Below are positions 55,187-64,000 of a stretch of 64,000 bases of DNA, in pieces. The notes under the pieces are model-generated. The model saw nothing but the letters and a program-made list of their open reading frames with translations. It was not told where the DNA came from and made no database searches. The position numbers were made by a program, and so were the translations under genes. Numbering within the stretch: position 1 is the first letter of the stretch; the number at the start of each line of letters is the position of its first letter. The stretch spans positions 69,392,676 through 69,456,675 of the forward strand of contig CM043969.1 of NCBI GenBank assembly GCA_014529385.2, written 5' to 3'. The stretch is from Adiantum capillus-veneris. Taxonomy: Eukaryota > Streptophyta > Polypodiopsida > Polypodiales > Pteridaceae.

Positions 55187-55413
55187 TGTTGGAATTAGGG
55201 TTGCAGAAAAACACACACAGCTTGGAGAAGACGAAGGAAGCTCAAGGCACACAATAGAAAGTGTGTTACTTAGTGTGCAATGGATAGATAGATAGCCCTA
55301 GAGTGATGGGCGTATATACAATGCACGGGGGGAAAAACCTCCTAAAGAGGGAAAAAATGCCCCGGCGGTCCTAGTGTGTTCACACACATCACTACCACAT
55401 GTATATGGTAACA
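55187..55413 (-). repeat. 3' LTR of copia D
   Basis: The minus strand starts TGTTACCATATACATGTGG, directly after the polypurine tract CCAGGGGGGATT (about 55425-55414), and ends AATTCCAACA. 227 bp. The possible target duplication AACAC at 55182-55186 has no partner because the 5' end is lost. Confidence 0.82.
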
Positions 55414-55488
55414 AATCCCCCCTGGAGTGATGCGGTAAACAAGAGCTGGCACATGAGTAAAGGGAAGTGCCATGCCCTGAGGACAGGA

Positions 55489-56949
55489 TCAGTCCACAAA
55501 GGGGAGTAAGCCCAAAGCTTTGCGGAAAGCTTCAAGCTTCTCATGAGACAATGCCTTTGTGAAAAGATCTGCAAGGTTGTCCTGTCTTGGCACACAAGCC
55601 AAGTTGATCTCTCGTGCTGAGAGCCTCTCCCTGACATAGTGGTAATGCACCTCAATGTGCTTTGTGCGAGCATGAAAAACTGGGTTCCTCGCAATTGCCA
55701 ATGCGCTCTGACTGTCAGTGTAGATAGTGTTCGCAGTGTCCTATCCAACACCCAAATCAACCATAAGGCGTCTCAGCCATACACACTCAACCGTAGCTGT
55801 GAAGACTGCCCTGTACTCAGCCTCACAACTCGAAGTGGCCACAGTAGGTTGCTTCTTGCTCAACCATGATATACATGAACTGCCAAGCATGAAACAAAAA
55901 CCACTTGTGGACACTCGCGTGTCAAAACAACCAGCCCAATCTGAGTCCAAAAAAGCATGTAAGTCTGGCGGCAATGATCCCCCCTTGGGATAAAACAAGC
56001 CAAGATGTAAAGTGCCACTAAGGTAATGGAATATCCTCTTGACAGCCTGCCGATGCTTAGACCCTGGGCTATGCATAAATCTACTGACCTGTGAGACGGC
56101 AAACTGAATATCCGGCCTCGTGTTGCATACATAAATGAGGTAGCCAACAGCAGTTTGGTAAAGAGTGACATCAACAGGATCACCAGCATCATGTAGACTC
56201 AACTTCAAACCTGTTTCCATGGGAGTGGCAATAGGTTTGCAATCCTCAAGTCCAAACTTACATAGCAATGTCTCTATGTAACTTTTCTGACACAAGGCAA
56301 TACCACCATCACACTGCTTAAACTGTATACCCAAATAATGATGCAACAGCCCCAAATCTTTCATCTTGAAAGTAGCATTCAAATCAGCCTTAAATTCAAC
56401 AATATGTCTCTCATTTGGTCCAGTGATGATCAACAAATCATTAACATAAAGAACCACAATGAGAAGTACATCACCCTCACGCTTTACATACAATGTGCTT
56501 TCTGTTGGACTGTTACGAAAGCCTTGTTTGACCAAATGAGTGTCAGCTTTCTCATACCAAGCACGAGGAGATTGCTTCAACCCATACAAAGCCTTGTTAC
56601 ATTTGCACACTTTGTCCTCTTGTCCTTTTATGACAAAACCGCGAGGCTGCATTACATAAACTTCCTCAAATATGTCACCATTCAAGAAAGCAGTAACAAT
56701 GTCTGATTGATGTACATCCCAACCAAAATGAGCTGCCAATGCACATAGAAAACGCACAGTAGTCATACGACAAGTGGGAGCAAAATTCTCTTCATAATCT
56801 ATGCCTTTTTGCTGTGCATAACCCTTTGCAACAAGTCGAGCCTTATGGCGATCGATCTCACCATCCGGCTTGCGTTTCAACTTGTAAACCCACTTTGTAC
56901 CAATGGCCTTTTTTGCCAGGAGGCAAATCACATAAAGTCCATGTGTCAT
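55489..56949 (-). pseudogene. Copia D reverse transcriptase and RNase H
   Basis: The minus-strand frame is open from 56949 to an in-frame TAG at 55743-55741, then open again to 55489. RT motifs: KWVYKLKRKPDGEIDRHKAR, GIDYEENFAP, QSDIVTAFLNGDI and LYGLKQSPRAWYEK. The catalytic motif reads LYVNDLLI (residues 167-174), with Asn where the first Asp of YVDD is expected. RNase H: HAFLDSDWAGCFDTRVSTSG, CEAEYRAV, then DSQSALAIARNPVF, HIEVHYHYVRERL and NLADLFTKAL after the stop. The polypurine tract and LTR follow at normal distance. Confidence 0.9.
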
Positions 56950-58250
56950 TTTCTATAAGTGCATCATATTCTAATTGCATAGCAGCCATCCAATTTTTTG
57001 AATTTTGTGCTTTATCAAAAGTCAGAGGCTCCGCAACATCATGTAAGCTAGACACAGCCAAATAATAAGAATCTGATGCGTAAGATGCATGGCGAGAGTC
57101 TGAACGAGTACGACTAGACAAAGGTGCATCCAATTTACTATCATGCAAAGTGTGCACTAGCCATTTTGGCATACCTCTAGCCTGCTCATTTTCAGCCCTT
57201 TCCTCATCAAGTACATCATGTACATCTGCATCAGTAATAGGCTGAGCTAGAACATTTTCAGAAACCCCCATATGCTGTACATTTGCCTCATTGGAACTTA
57301 CATTCGTATTTCCACCACTGAAAAGAGGCAATAAAGTGTCATAAATGTCCTGTGAGCTTACATTACTGTCTCTAGTACATGACAGCAAGGGCTGAACAGA
57401 ATCTTCCACAAACACTACATCCCGAGAAACCATATTATGTTTTTTTTTGCGGATGATACAACCTGTAACCTTTGCTTTCAGCACTATAACCAACAAAAAT
57501 ACATTTGACAGCCTTATCGTCCAATTTTTTGTGCTGCACTTGTGGCACCAAAGCATATGCCAAACAGCCAAAAACACGCATGTGCTCAATAGAAGGTTTT
57601 TTATCATGCCATGCTTCATATGGAGTAATAGAATGCAAAGCTTTCGTAGGACACCTGTTAAGTACATAAGTGGCACACATGATGGCCTCAAGCCAAAAAG
57701 AATGCGGTAAAGCTTGACTTTTGACCATACATCGTGCCATTTCCGTTAGTGACCTGTTTTTCCTCTTAGCAACACCATTTTGCTGAGGTGTATAAGGCAC
57801 TGTACATTGGTGTTTTATCCCACGACTAGCCAGAAATGCATTAAATTCATGAGACATATACTCCCCCCCTCGATCGGAACGGAGGGTGCCCATAGTACAT
57901 CTGTAATCCAAAAATTTGACTACAAGTCCAAGTCTAGCAAGTGCGAATACAGACAAGAGATTCTTCTTGATCCCAGGTACATAAAGTGCATCAACAAGTG
58001 TGAAAGAACTGCCATTAGCAGCAGTAAGCACAATCTTTCCAACTCCTTGAACTGGATAAGAGGCATTGTTGGCACAAGTGACTGAATTCCCATGAGGGAC
58101 AGACTCGAGAGAGGTAAACAATTCACGATGTGAGGTAATGTGCTTTGTAGCACCACTGTCGAAATACCACACATGTGAATCTGTAGCAACTGACAAGCAT
58201 GCAGCATGGACAGCAGGATTGTAAGTGCACTCTGCGCCAAACGCCCATTG
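56900..58250 (-). pseudogene. Copia D protease and integrase with internal deletion
   Basis: The minus-strand frame 58196-57435 carries the protease start VWYFDSGATKHIT (DSG at residues 13-15) and, at about residue 100 (near 57896), jumps straight to TLRSDRGGEYMS of the integrase. The end of protease, the HHCC finger and the first catalytic Asp, about 170 residues, are missing without loss of frame. The catalytic Glu is also changed: GVAKRKNRS (Lys144, 36 residues after Asp108). The C-terminal part continues in other frames after an A run at about 57439-57447 and a second shift near 56910. Gag and the 5' LTR are absent; the element is cut at about 58250. Confidence 0.87.
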
Positions 58251-58269
58251 ATTTTAAAACAATACCAAA

Positions 58270-58368
58270 TGCATATTCGCCAATTTAGGCAGCATTAATG
58301 TAGATTCATCGATTTAGGCAGTACATCTTATTGGTGTAGATTCGCTGATTTAGGCAACACTGATCACG
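58270..58368. repeat. Three-copy short tandem repeat
   Basis: GTAGATTC(G/A)(C/T)(T/C)GATTTAGGCA-like units occur three times (near 58275, 58305 and 58340), about 31-37 bp apart, beside the truncated end of copia D. Confidence 0.75.
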
Positions 58369-59011
58369 AAATCATGCTGCAATGGTTGACCACCACTGTC
58401 CTTACTATGATTTTGTTACTCGGGTACATGTTGGCAGATATTTGGATTTGGATTTGGAATGAGTATATGATGCTTTTCTTGTCGCGGTGACAGTATTTAT
58501 GGAATTGGACTGAGATTGATGAGAATTAATTTATAGAATGAGGAGTGTGACCAATGATATCTTGATTCATCAGGCTATGATATATATTGCTTATTCTATT
58601 GGTATGGGACACTAGAATAGATAGTATGTTGATGACGGCGGCAGGCATAAACAATGTTGTTTAGTTTAATAAATTTTTCTTTTACTATGTGATATTGACA
58701 CAGAATACTAATCATTGTTTACAACAAGTATCATTTGTTGCAGATTCATGCTTTGCAATGGAGGACGGTTGCTTTCCAATAGAGAGGTATATAATGGAAT
58801 TGATATTTTGGTATTTATTGCAGGTGACAGGTGGAAAAGTATTGACCAAGCTAGGCCTATGTGAACGGATATATATTTTATGTAAATTTTATTATTCAAG
58901 CGCTCTTTATGAGCTTTGGCCATTTATGAGCGGCCAGCCATTTTGTACTCACTTTGAACATTCAAGAAATTTATAAAGTATGTAAGAGGGAAATGGTCAC
59001 TCTTGTAAGGG
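58369..59011. other. No gene recognised
   Basis: AT-rich spacer ending in a purine tract (GGGGGGAGA, about 59004) before TTGCACCCAGTGC. This resembles TTGTACCCAATGC at about 62936 and may be an LTR edge of the G2 family. Confidence 0.35.
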
Positions 59012-59115
59012 GGGAGATTGCACCCAGTGCCTATGTTACTCTTCTCTCCTCCTCCCTCTCCTCTCCATTCATGTCGGCGTAGCACTCCGCTCTAGGAGGT
59101 TCGTCTACACATGCT

Positions 59116-59231
<116 letters not shown>

Positions 59232-59269
59232 CGCGTGTAGCATGGATTATGCATTGTGCAATTTTTCAG

Positions 59270-59977
59270 TCCCATTGCGCTTTCGTTTATAGCAGCAAAA
59301 CAGGTACTCCTATTACTATATACTCTTTATTGCGAATGATTGCTTCTATACATGATACAACAATTTCTATTTTGCACAACAAAGGTAGTACACATGATTT
59401 TATTTCTGAACGTTTTGCACACAAATTACATTTAGCTAAAATGAAGTCACCCTTTAAAGTGAACAATGCATTCCAAGGTACGCGGTTTAATGGTATTTAC
59501 ATGGTTAATGACGTTGAACTCACTTTAAATGCATACACCCAAAAACGTAATTTTCTTGTTGCACCACTGCAATCCACCGACGTAATTTTAGGTATGCCTT
59601 TTCGTCATGAGCATAACCCCAACATTGACTACTTGACTCACACAATGTACTTCACTTTTCAAGGTCAACACAGCACTCTCACATGCAACCCCAAACTTGA
59701 GACGCACCCACTCCTTTCGCACACGCAAGTTAAACGTGCACTTCGGAAAGAAAACAAAGCAAATATGGTATATGATAAGTTAAAAGGTGCTTCTGTGTTT
59801 AGCAAGATAGACCTAAAGTCAGGGTATCATCAAATTTGTATGCACCCAAATGATATTTTTAAAATCGCATTTTGCACACTATTTGGGCACTATGAATTTA
59901 TTGTACCTCCCTTTGGTCTCACAAATGCACTAGCAACATTCTCTCGCATGATGAACAAAATCTTTTTGGAGCACTAG
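59270..59977 (+). pseudogene. G2 chromovirus protease fused to RT by deletion
   Basis: The frame reads [19 protein letters not shown], where a gypsy protease would have a DSGATHDFIS active site; the catalytic Asp is lost (His-Asn-Lys). It then continues through [18 protein letters not shown], the protease end. Without a frame break it passes to [20 protein letters not shown] and [12 protein letters not shown] of RT, so the linker and the N-terminal third of RT have been removed. It stops at TAG 59975-59977. Confidence 0.83.
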
Positions 59978-60790
59978 CATTTTGTTATTGTTTTTTTTAA
60001 TGATATTTTGATTCTCAGTAAATCAAAAACTAAACATGAACAACATTTGCAAAGTGTCTTTGCACTTTTACGTGACCATGATCTCTATGCTAACCCTAAT
60101 AAGAGTCACTTCTTTTAGAAAACAATAGAGTACTTAGGTCATACCATCTCTAGTAACGGTAGTCACCCCAACTCCAAGAAGATAGAGACGATCCAAAATT
60201 GGCCAATCCCCAAGATCGTACACGAAGTTTGATCATTTCTAGAGCTCTCTAGCTTCTACCGTAAATTTGTAAATAATTACTCTCACATTGCACTCCCTCT
60301 CACCTTTCTCACGCATAAGCTTACCCCTTTCTCTTGGGGTGAAAGTCAACAAAAATCATTTGACACACTTAAGTATTTTCTCACATATGTGCCTATTTTG
60401 CAATTGCTTGATTTCACACAACCTTTCTTTGTTGTAATCACTGATGCTAGTGAATCTGGAATAGGTGCTATGTTAATGCAAAATGACCACCCCATTGCAT
60501 ATGAAAGTAGGAAGCTTAAGCCTAGTAAAGCCAACCACCTTGTATATGATAAGGAACTCCTCGCAGTAGTTCATGCATTAGATATCTGGAAACATTATCT
60601 TGTGGGCTCCAATGTTCTCATTAAAACTAACCAATAGGCTATCAAGCACATCCTCTCTCAATCTACTATCTCCGATAGACACATTAAATGGGCCGGTTTT
60701 ATTCAAAACTTTCACCGAATGATACAGTACCAACCTAGAAAATCCAATGTCGTAGTTGATGCCCTTAGTCGTAGGCCAATAGATGACGCG
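59978..60790 (+). pseudogene. G2 RT catalytic end and RNase H
   Basis: After the TAG the frame resumes HFVIVFFNDILILS, where the catalytic FFDD is FFND (59993-60004). LRDHDLYANPNKSHFF, a TAG, and IEYLGHTISSNG follow. RNase H: QPFFVVITDASESGIGAMLM, HPIAYESRKL and VYDKELLAVVHALDIWKHYL, then a TAG at 60635 and the tether QYQPRKSNVVVDALSRRP in the next frame. Confidence 0.85.
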
Positions 60791-61867
60791 CCACCCTCTC
60801 ACCTTCACTCTTACACGTTTTCTCACATTCAAGCGCTGTATCTTAATCATCTTTCTGTTGCTGAAATTCAATCTTTTAATGCTATGATTGTTGCTTATGA
60901 AATATATATGGATTTTCCACGTGCGTGGTCTGATTTAGTTGCCAATAATTACTTGCCTCTCGGTGATGCAAATGGTTTTGTCTTTTATCGTCAGAAGCTT
61001 TGTGTCACTACACACTTTAGAGAACTTGCTATTCAGGAAATGCATGCACCAAAGTATATGGATCACCGTGGTGTTCAAAGCACTCTATCTCCTTGCACTA
61101 ACCATTTCTTTTGGCCTGACATGAAGCATGATGTTGCACAATTTATCTCACACTGCATTGTTTGTCAACGTGTCAAGAGACACCATGGTAAAACTCATGG
61201 TCTTCTTATAACCCTGTCTATTCCAAAAGGCCCTTGGGAAGAGATTTCCATGGATTTTATCATAGGATTTCCACCCACCTCTTCGCACAATGATATCAAA
61301 TGGACTGTTGTCGATAGGTTTAGCAAGCAAGCATATTTTATTCCCTGTAAGAAGACTCTAACTTCACTTCAAGCTGCAAAAATGTTTTTGAATCTCATTT
61401 TTCCTCACCATGGTTTTCATAAAGTATTAATTTTTAATCGTGATGGTCGATTTTGCAATCACTTTTGGTTTGCACTGTGCACCAATCTAGGCTCCAAAAT
61501 GGACTTTACATCTGCTTTTCACTCTAAAAGTAATGGCCAGACTGAAGCTATCAATAGTATTATCCTTGACCTCCTTAGGGCCTACACAATAGACAATGCA
61601 AAAGATTGGGACCAACACCTTCCTCTCCTCCAATTTTCTTACAACAACACCCCCCACTCTGCCACTAACAAAGCTTCCTTTGAGATTGTCTATGTTAAGA
61701 AGTTGCATGTCCCTATGATCACAATCACTAGTAATGTTCCTACGGCTAACACCCTTGCACAAGATCACATTCGCATTTTGCAGAAGTCACCACAGCTATC
61801 CAAAAAGCCCAAGCACGTTACATCGCACAAACAAACAAAAAGACTAAGTTCATTCTATTCACTTTAA
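60719..61867 (+). pseudogene. G2 integrase, catalytic Asp lost
   Basis: A 382-residue open frame. Zinc finger: His109 and His116 in MHAPKYMDHRG, Cys146 and Cys149 in HCIVCQ. Core: Asp179 in ISMDFIIGFPP, WTVVDRFSKQAYF, and Glu276 in NGQTEAIN. The residue 36 before that Glu is Asn240 (IFNRDGRF), where SDRDGRF is usual, so the second catalytic Asp is gone. The frame shifts at about 61850. The C-terminal part ([20 protein letters not shown], about 61950) continues in another frame. Confidence 0.88.
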
Positions 61868-62270
61868 ATGATTTTGTTTGGTTGCATATTGAAAAGCGTA
61901 GTTTGAAGAACATTGAAAAGCACCCAAGGTCAAGTTAGCACCTAGATTTTATGGTCCCTTCAAGATCACCGAAATCATCAACCCCAATGCATACAGGCTG
62001 GACCTTCCACATCACTGGCGCATCCACAACTCTTTTCATGTTAGTTTGTTGTGAAAATTTAAAGGTACCCCACCTATTGCACATCTTTTTGACGACCCAC
62101 CTTTACTCGACGATGATGAAGAATTATTACTTCCCGGATCAATTATTGATCACATGATTTCACTACTACACGCACCGGTACACAATATCATAGATATCTT
62201 GTTAAATAAAAGAATCACTCTGTCAAAGAATGTCAATGGCTTCCTGTAGCCACTTTAAGTCTCATGTACC
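61868..62270 (+). pseudogene. G2 integrase C-terminus and chromodomain
   Basis: Broken frames read FVWLHIEKRSLKN, then the GPF/Y-like module ([10 protein letters not shown], about 61949) and [18 protein letters not shown], a TAA (about 62208) and KNHSVKECQWLP (to about 62246) form the core of a chromodomain. G2 is thus a second chromovirus family, distinct from G1 by sequence. Confidence 0.68.
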
Positions 62271-63105
62271 AGCACTTGATTTCTGCATACCACAATCATA
62301 GTAACTCATTTAGGCCTGACGAGGCACCTTTAGGCAATGCATAGCATCAACTTTGGTGGAATGGTTTGATTGTCACTACATGAAATGGAATACAATGATT
62401 GGACTTGATTGGTACATTGATTGGTGTTTATGGAATTGATTCAAACACATGTTAGAGCTCCTACGCGTTTAGTAGGAAGGTCTCTTCGTTACACAAGTAA
62501 TTTGGAAATTATTGTTGTTACCTACATGTGTGTTAGAGTTCCTACGCCTAGTGAGGCAGGACTCTCCATGATATTACATGTGGAACTAGCCCACCACATA
62601 TTATTTTGCTACTATTATGAACAACTAAGATCAATTGCTTTTGTTACCCTGAGGTATGTTATGGAATGGATTCTGAGAAGTTGGACACTAACATTTATGG
62701 TCATGTGTGCATGATGTAGCAGGTCAGGGTAGTTGAGTCGTGGGAGGTGCAGGTGGCTGACAACAGATAGTTGGACATGGAATAATCCAATAAGACTTAG
62801 GGTTTTTAGTTAGTTCAATGCATTCCTTTATACCCAAAGTGGAATGTAAATAGCCTCATTTATGAGCTCTCCCTTTTTTTGCAATTAATATAAATACATG
62901 CCTAGAGGAAACAGCTCACTGTACGATTGGGGATGATTGTACCCAATGCTCTCTTTCTCTCTCTCTCTCTCTCTCTCCCTCTGTGTGTGTGTGTGTGCAT
63001 GGCATCCACAGTCTAGAGGAACGTGTATGCAAGTAATAGGTGTGTTGTTGTCATTACAATGTTCCAGCGCGCAATAGGTCCCAACCATCTCTCCCTCTTT
63101 TGCTT
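62271..63105. other. Unassigned G2 3' flank
   Basis: No gene. GTTAGAG(C/T)TCCTACGC is repeated at about 62449 and 62532. A purine tract (GGGGATGA) and TTGTACCCAATGC at about 62926-62949 resemble 59004-59024, then (CT)n at 62957-62978 and (GT)n at 62982-62998. These could be the outer edge of G2 LTRs; clean boundaries are not visible. Confidence 0.35.
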
Positions 63106-63109
63106 CCGC

Positions 63110-63230
63110 ATTATCAACTTTGACGAGGACAGTTCGCATTATTTGGTCCATAAACCAATCCCACAAATCAACCACCATAGGAATAGTCATGAACTTCTTC
63201 TTCCAAGCCGTGAAATTGGAACTGTCCAAT
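63110..63230 (-). pseudogene. Copia Gag N-terminal fragment
   Basis: Minus-strand text LDSSNFTAWKKKFMTI followed by VDLWDWF fits the start of a copia Gag (L-(D/N)-G-x-N-(Y/F)-x-x-W, then L-W). It compares with KKLDGTNFPLWKKQI of the copia at 15050. No continuation is recognised. Small and uncertain. Confidence 0.35.
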
Positions 63231-63568
63231 TTCCTTTATGGGTCAAAGATGGGTATCATGTTGTTGAATCCACTGCCTTTAGATGGGGCAGGATGGTGGT
63301 TGTACAGCGGATGCATAAGGGGACACATACCCCATTAAATGAACTAATCCAAGATGTGTATAAAGGCTAAGCCATGGAGGCATCTCAACAAAAGGAGAGA
63401 GTGTTCAATTATACAAATATTTGAGAAAGAGGACTCTATGATCTAATGGAGACTTGTGACATTGTTGAAAGGTAACACTCCTTCTTCATCTAAATCCAAC
63501 CTTCACCCACACACATAGCAATGCATTCACTCTCTAGCCTACTTACTCCACACAATTCTCTCAATAAG

Positions 63569-63569
<1 letters not shown>

Positions 63570-63627
<58 letters not shown>
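63570..63627. repeat. (AC)n microsatellite
   Basis: About 56 bases of AC. Confidence 0.96.
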
Positions 63628-63628
<1 letters not shown>

Positions 63629-63973
63629 GGTTAAACTAGTGTAGTGCATTGACTATTACACACACCACTAATCTACACAAGATACATGCCTAGAGATGCA
63701 TTGGTTGGGCATGCATATCAAGCAAACTAGTATGCTCAAACACAAACATGCAAGCAAACGTAAGCCAATTGATCAAATATGATCATGCAAGAAATATTCA
63801 CACTATTATTATTGTGATAGGACAACATTAGAGGAGAAAGAAACCAAAATTTCTTTCATTGATTATTCACGTAAGCATCAAAACTCTCAAGGATTTCAAT
63901 GCCACACTCTTCCTTGAGATCCCAGGACTATACATGCATGAAATGATTCGTTCACATTTTATAAGATATTTCA

Positions 63974-64000
63974 AACTAATATCTAATTCTCCTAAATGAT
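63974..64000 (+). repeat. Start of another G1 LTR at window edge
   Basis: The last 26 bases, ACTAATATCTAATTCTCC..., are identical to 3475-3500 in the G1 copy 1 LTR. The first ten bases of the LTR (TGTCATAATA) are replaced by ATATTTCAA here, so either the LTR start is altered or this is a truncated copy. Confidence 0.65.

Noticed and set aside
55392-55993. Frames on both strands over copia D RNase H
   Set aside because: Alternative frames of the copia D RNase H, whose own frame (55489-55880) has the expected motifs.
56338-56706. Plus-strand 122-residue frame
   Set aside because: Antisense shadow of the copia D reverse transcriptase.
63023-63370. 115-residue plus-strand frame as a host gene
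   Set aside because: No motif; the opposite strand carries a short copia Gag match, so the frame is probably its shadow.

Overview
The window looks like nuclear DNA of a land plant. It is AT-leaning and very rich in microsatellites, and it is packed with plant-type Ty1/copia and Ty3/gypsy (chromovirus) retrotransposons that use an initiator-Met tRNA primer site. One compact gene at 11163-11465 carries the cysteine/histidine signature of the plant 'serine-rich protein-like' family. No bacterial, organellar, tRNA, rRNA or CRISPR signal was seen. I cannot name the species. The Penelope-like reverse transcriptase weakly suggests a lineage that keeps such elements, such as a fern, lycophyte or conifer.

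Layout. 1-4615: 3' part of a decayed chromovirus (family G1) ending in its 3' LTR. 4616-9840: mostly unassigned, with two open stretches that could be old exons. 9845-11465: microsatellites, a 157-bp Helitron-like element and the one convincing host gene. 12086-14480: a degenerate tandem array with one inverted unit. 14512-20733: a second Helitron-like copy that contains a foldback/TIR element, which in turn contains a nearly complete Ty1/copia element (15050-20597, TSD TATAT). 21215-24482: a SINE-like piece, then a G1 LTR, primer site and gag. 24483-29577: diverged duplications and low-complexity DNA. 29578-34300: two ~500-bp direct repeats flanking 3.7 kb that holds a Penelope-like RT remnant. 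35099-38208: tandem duplications and a minus-strand copia fragment. 39932-49561: a G1 insertion bounded by a TCAAT duplication. Inside it is a minus-strand copia fragment, which itself contains a LINE fragment, and a deletion has fused the G1 LTR to the copia protease region. 50835-58250: two related copia remnants in opposite orientation, with an unrelated retropepsin remnant between them. 59012-62270: a second chromovirus family (G2). The window closes with the first bases of another G1 LTR.

How it works together. Nearly all recognisable coding sequence belongs to mobile elements and is broken by stops, frameshifts and deletions. The copia element at 15050-20597 is the best preserved: its protease, integrase and polymerase catalytic residues are intact, and damage is limited to two in-frame TAG codons in gag and frameshifts in RNase H. 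In the older elements, catalytic acidic residues are repeatedly replaced in the direction expected from G-to-A change, consistent with decay of methylated DNA. I did not find a convincing new multi-gene system. The items most worth checking are the Penelope-like RT between direct repeats, the Helitron with its empty-site paralogue, the inverted-unit array beside the host gene, and the nested G1/copia/LINE block.
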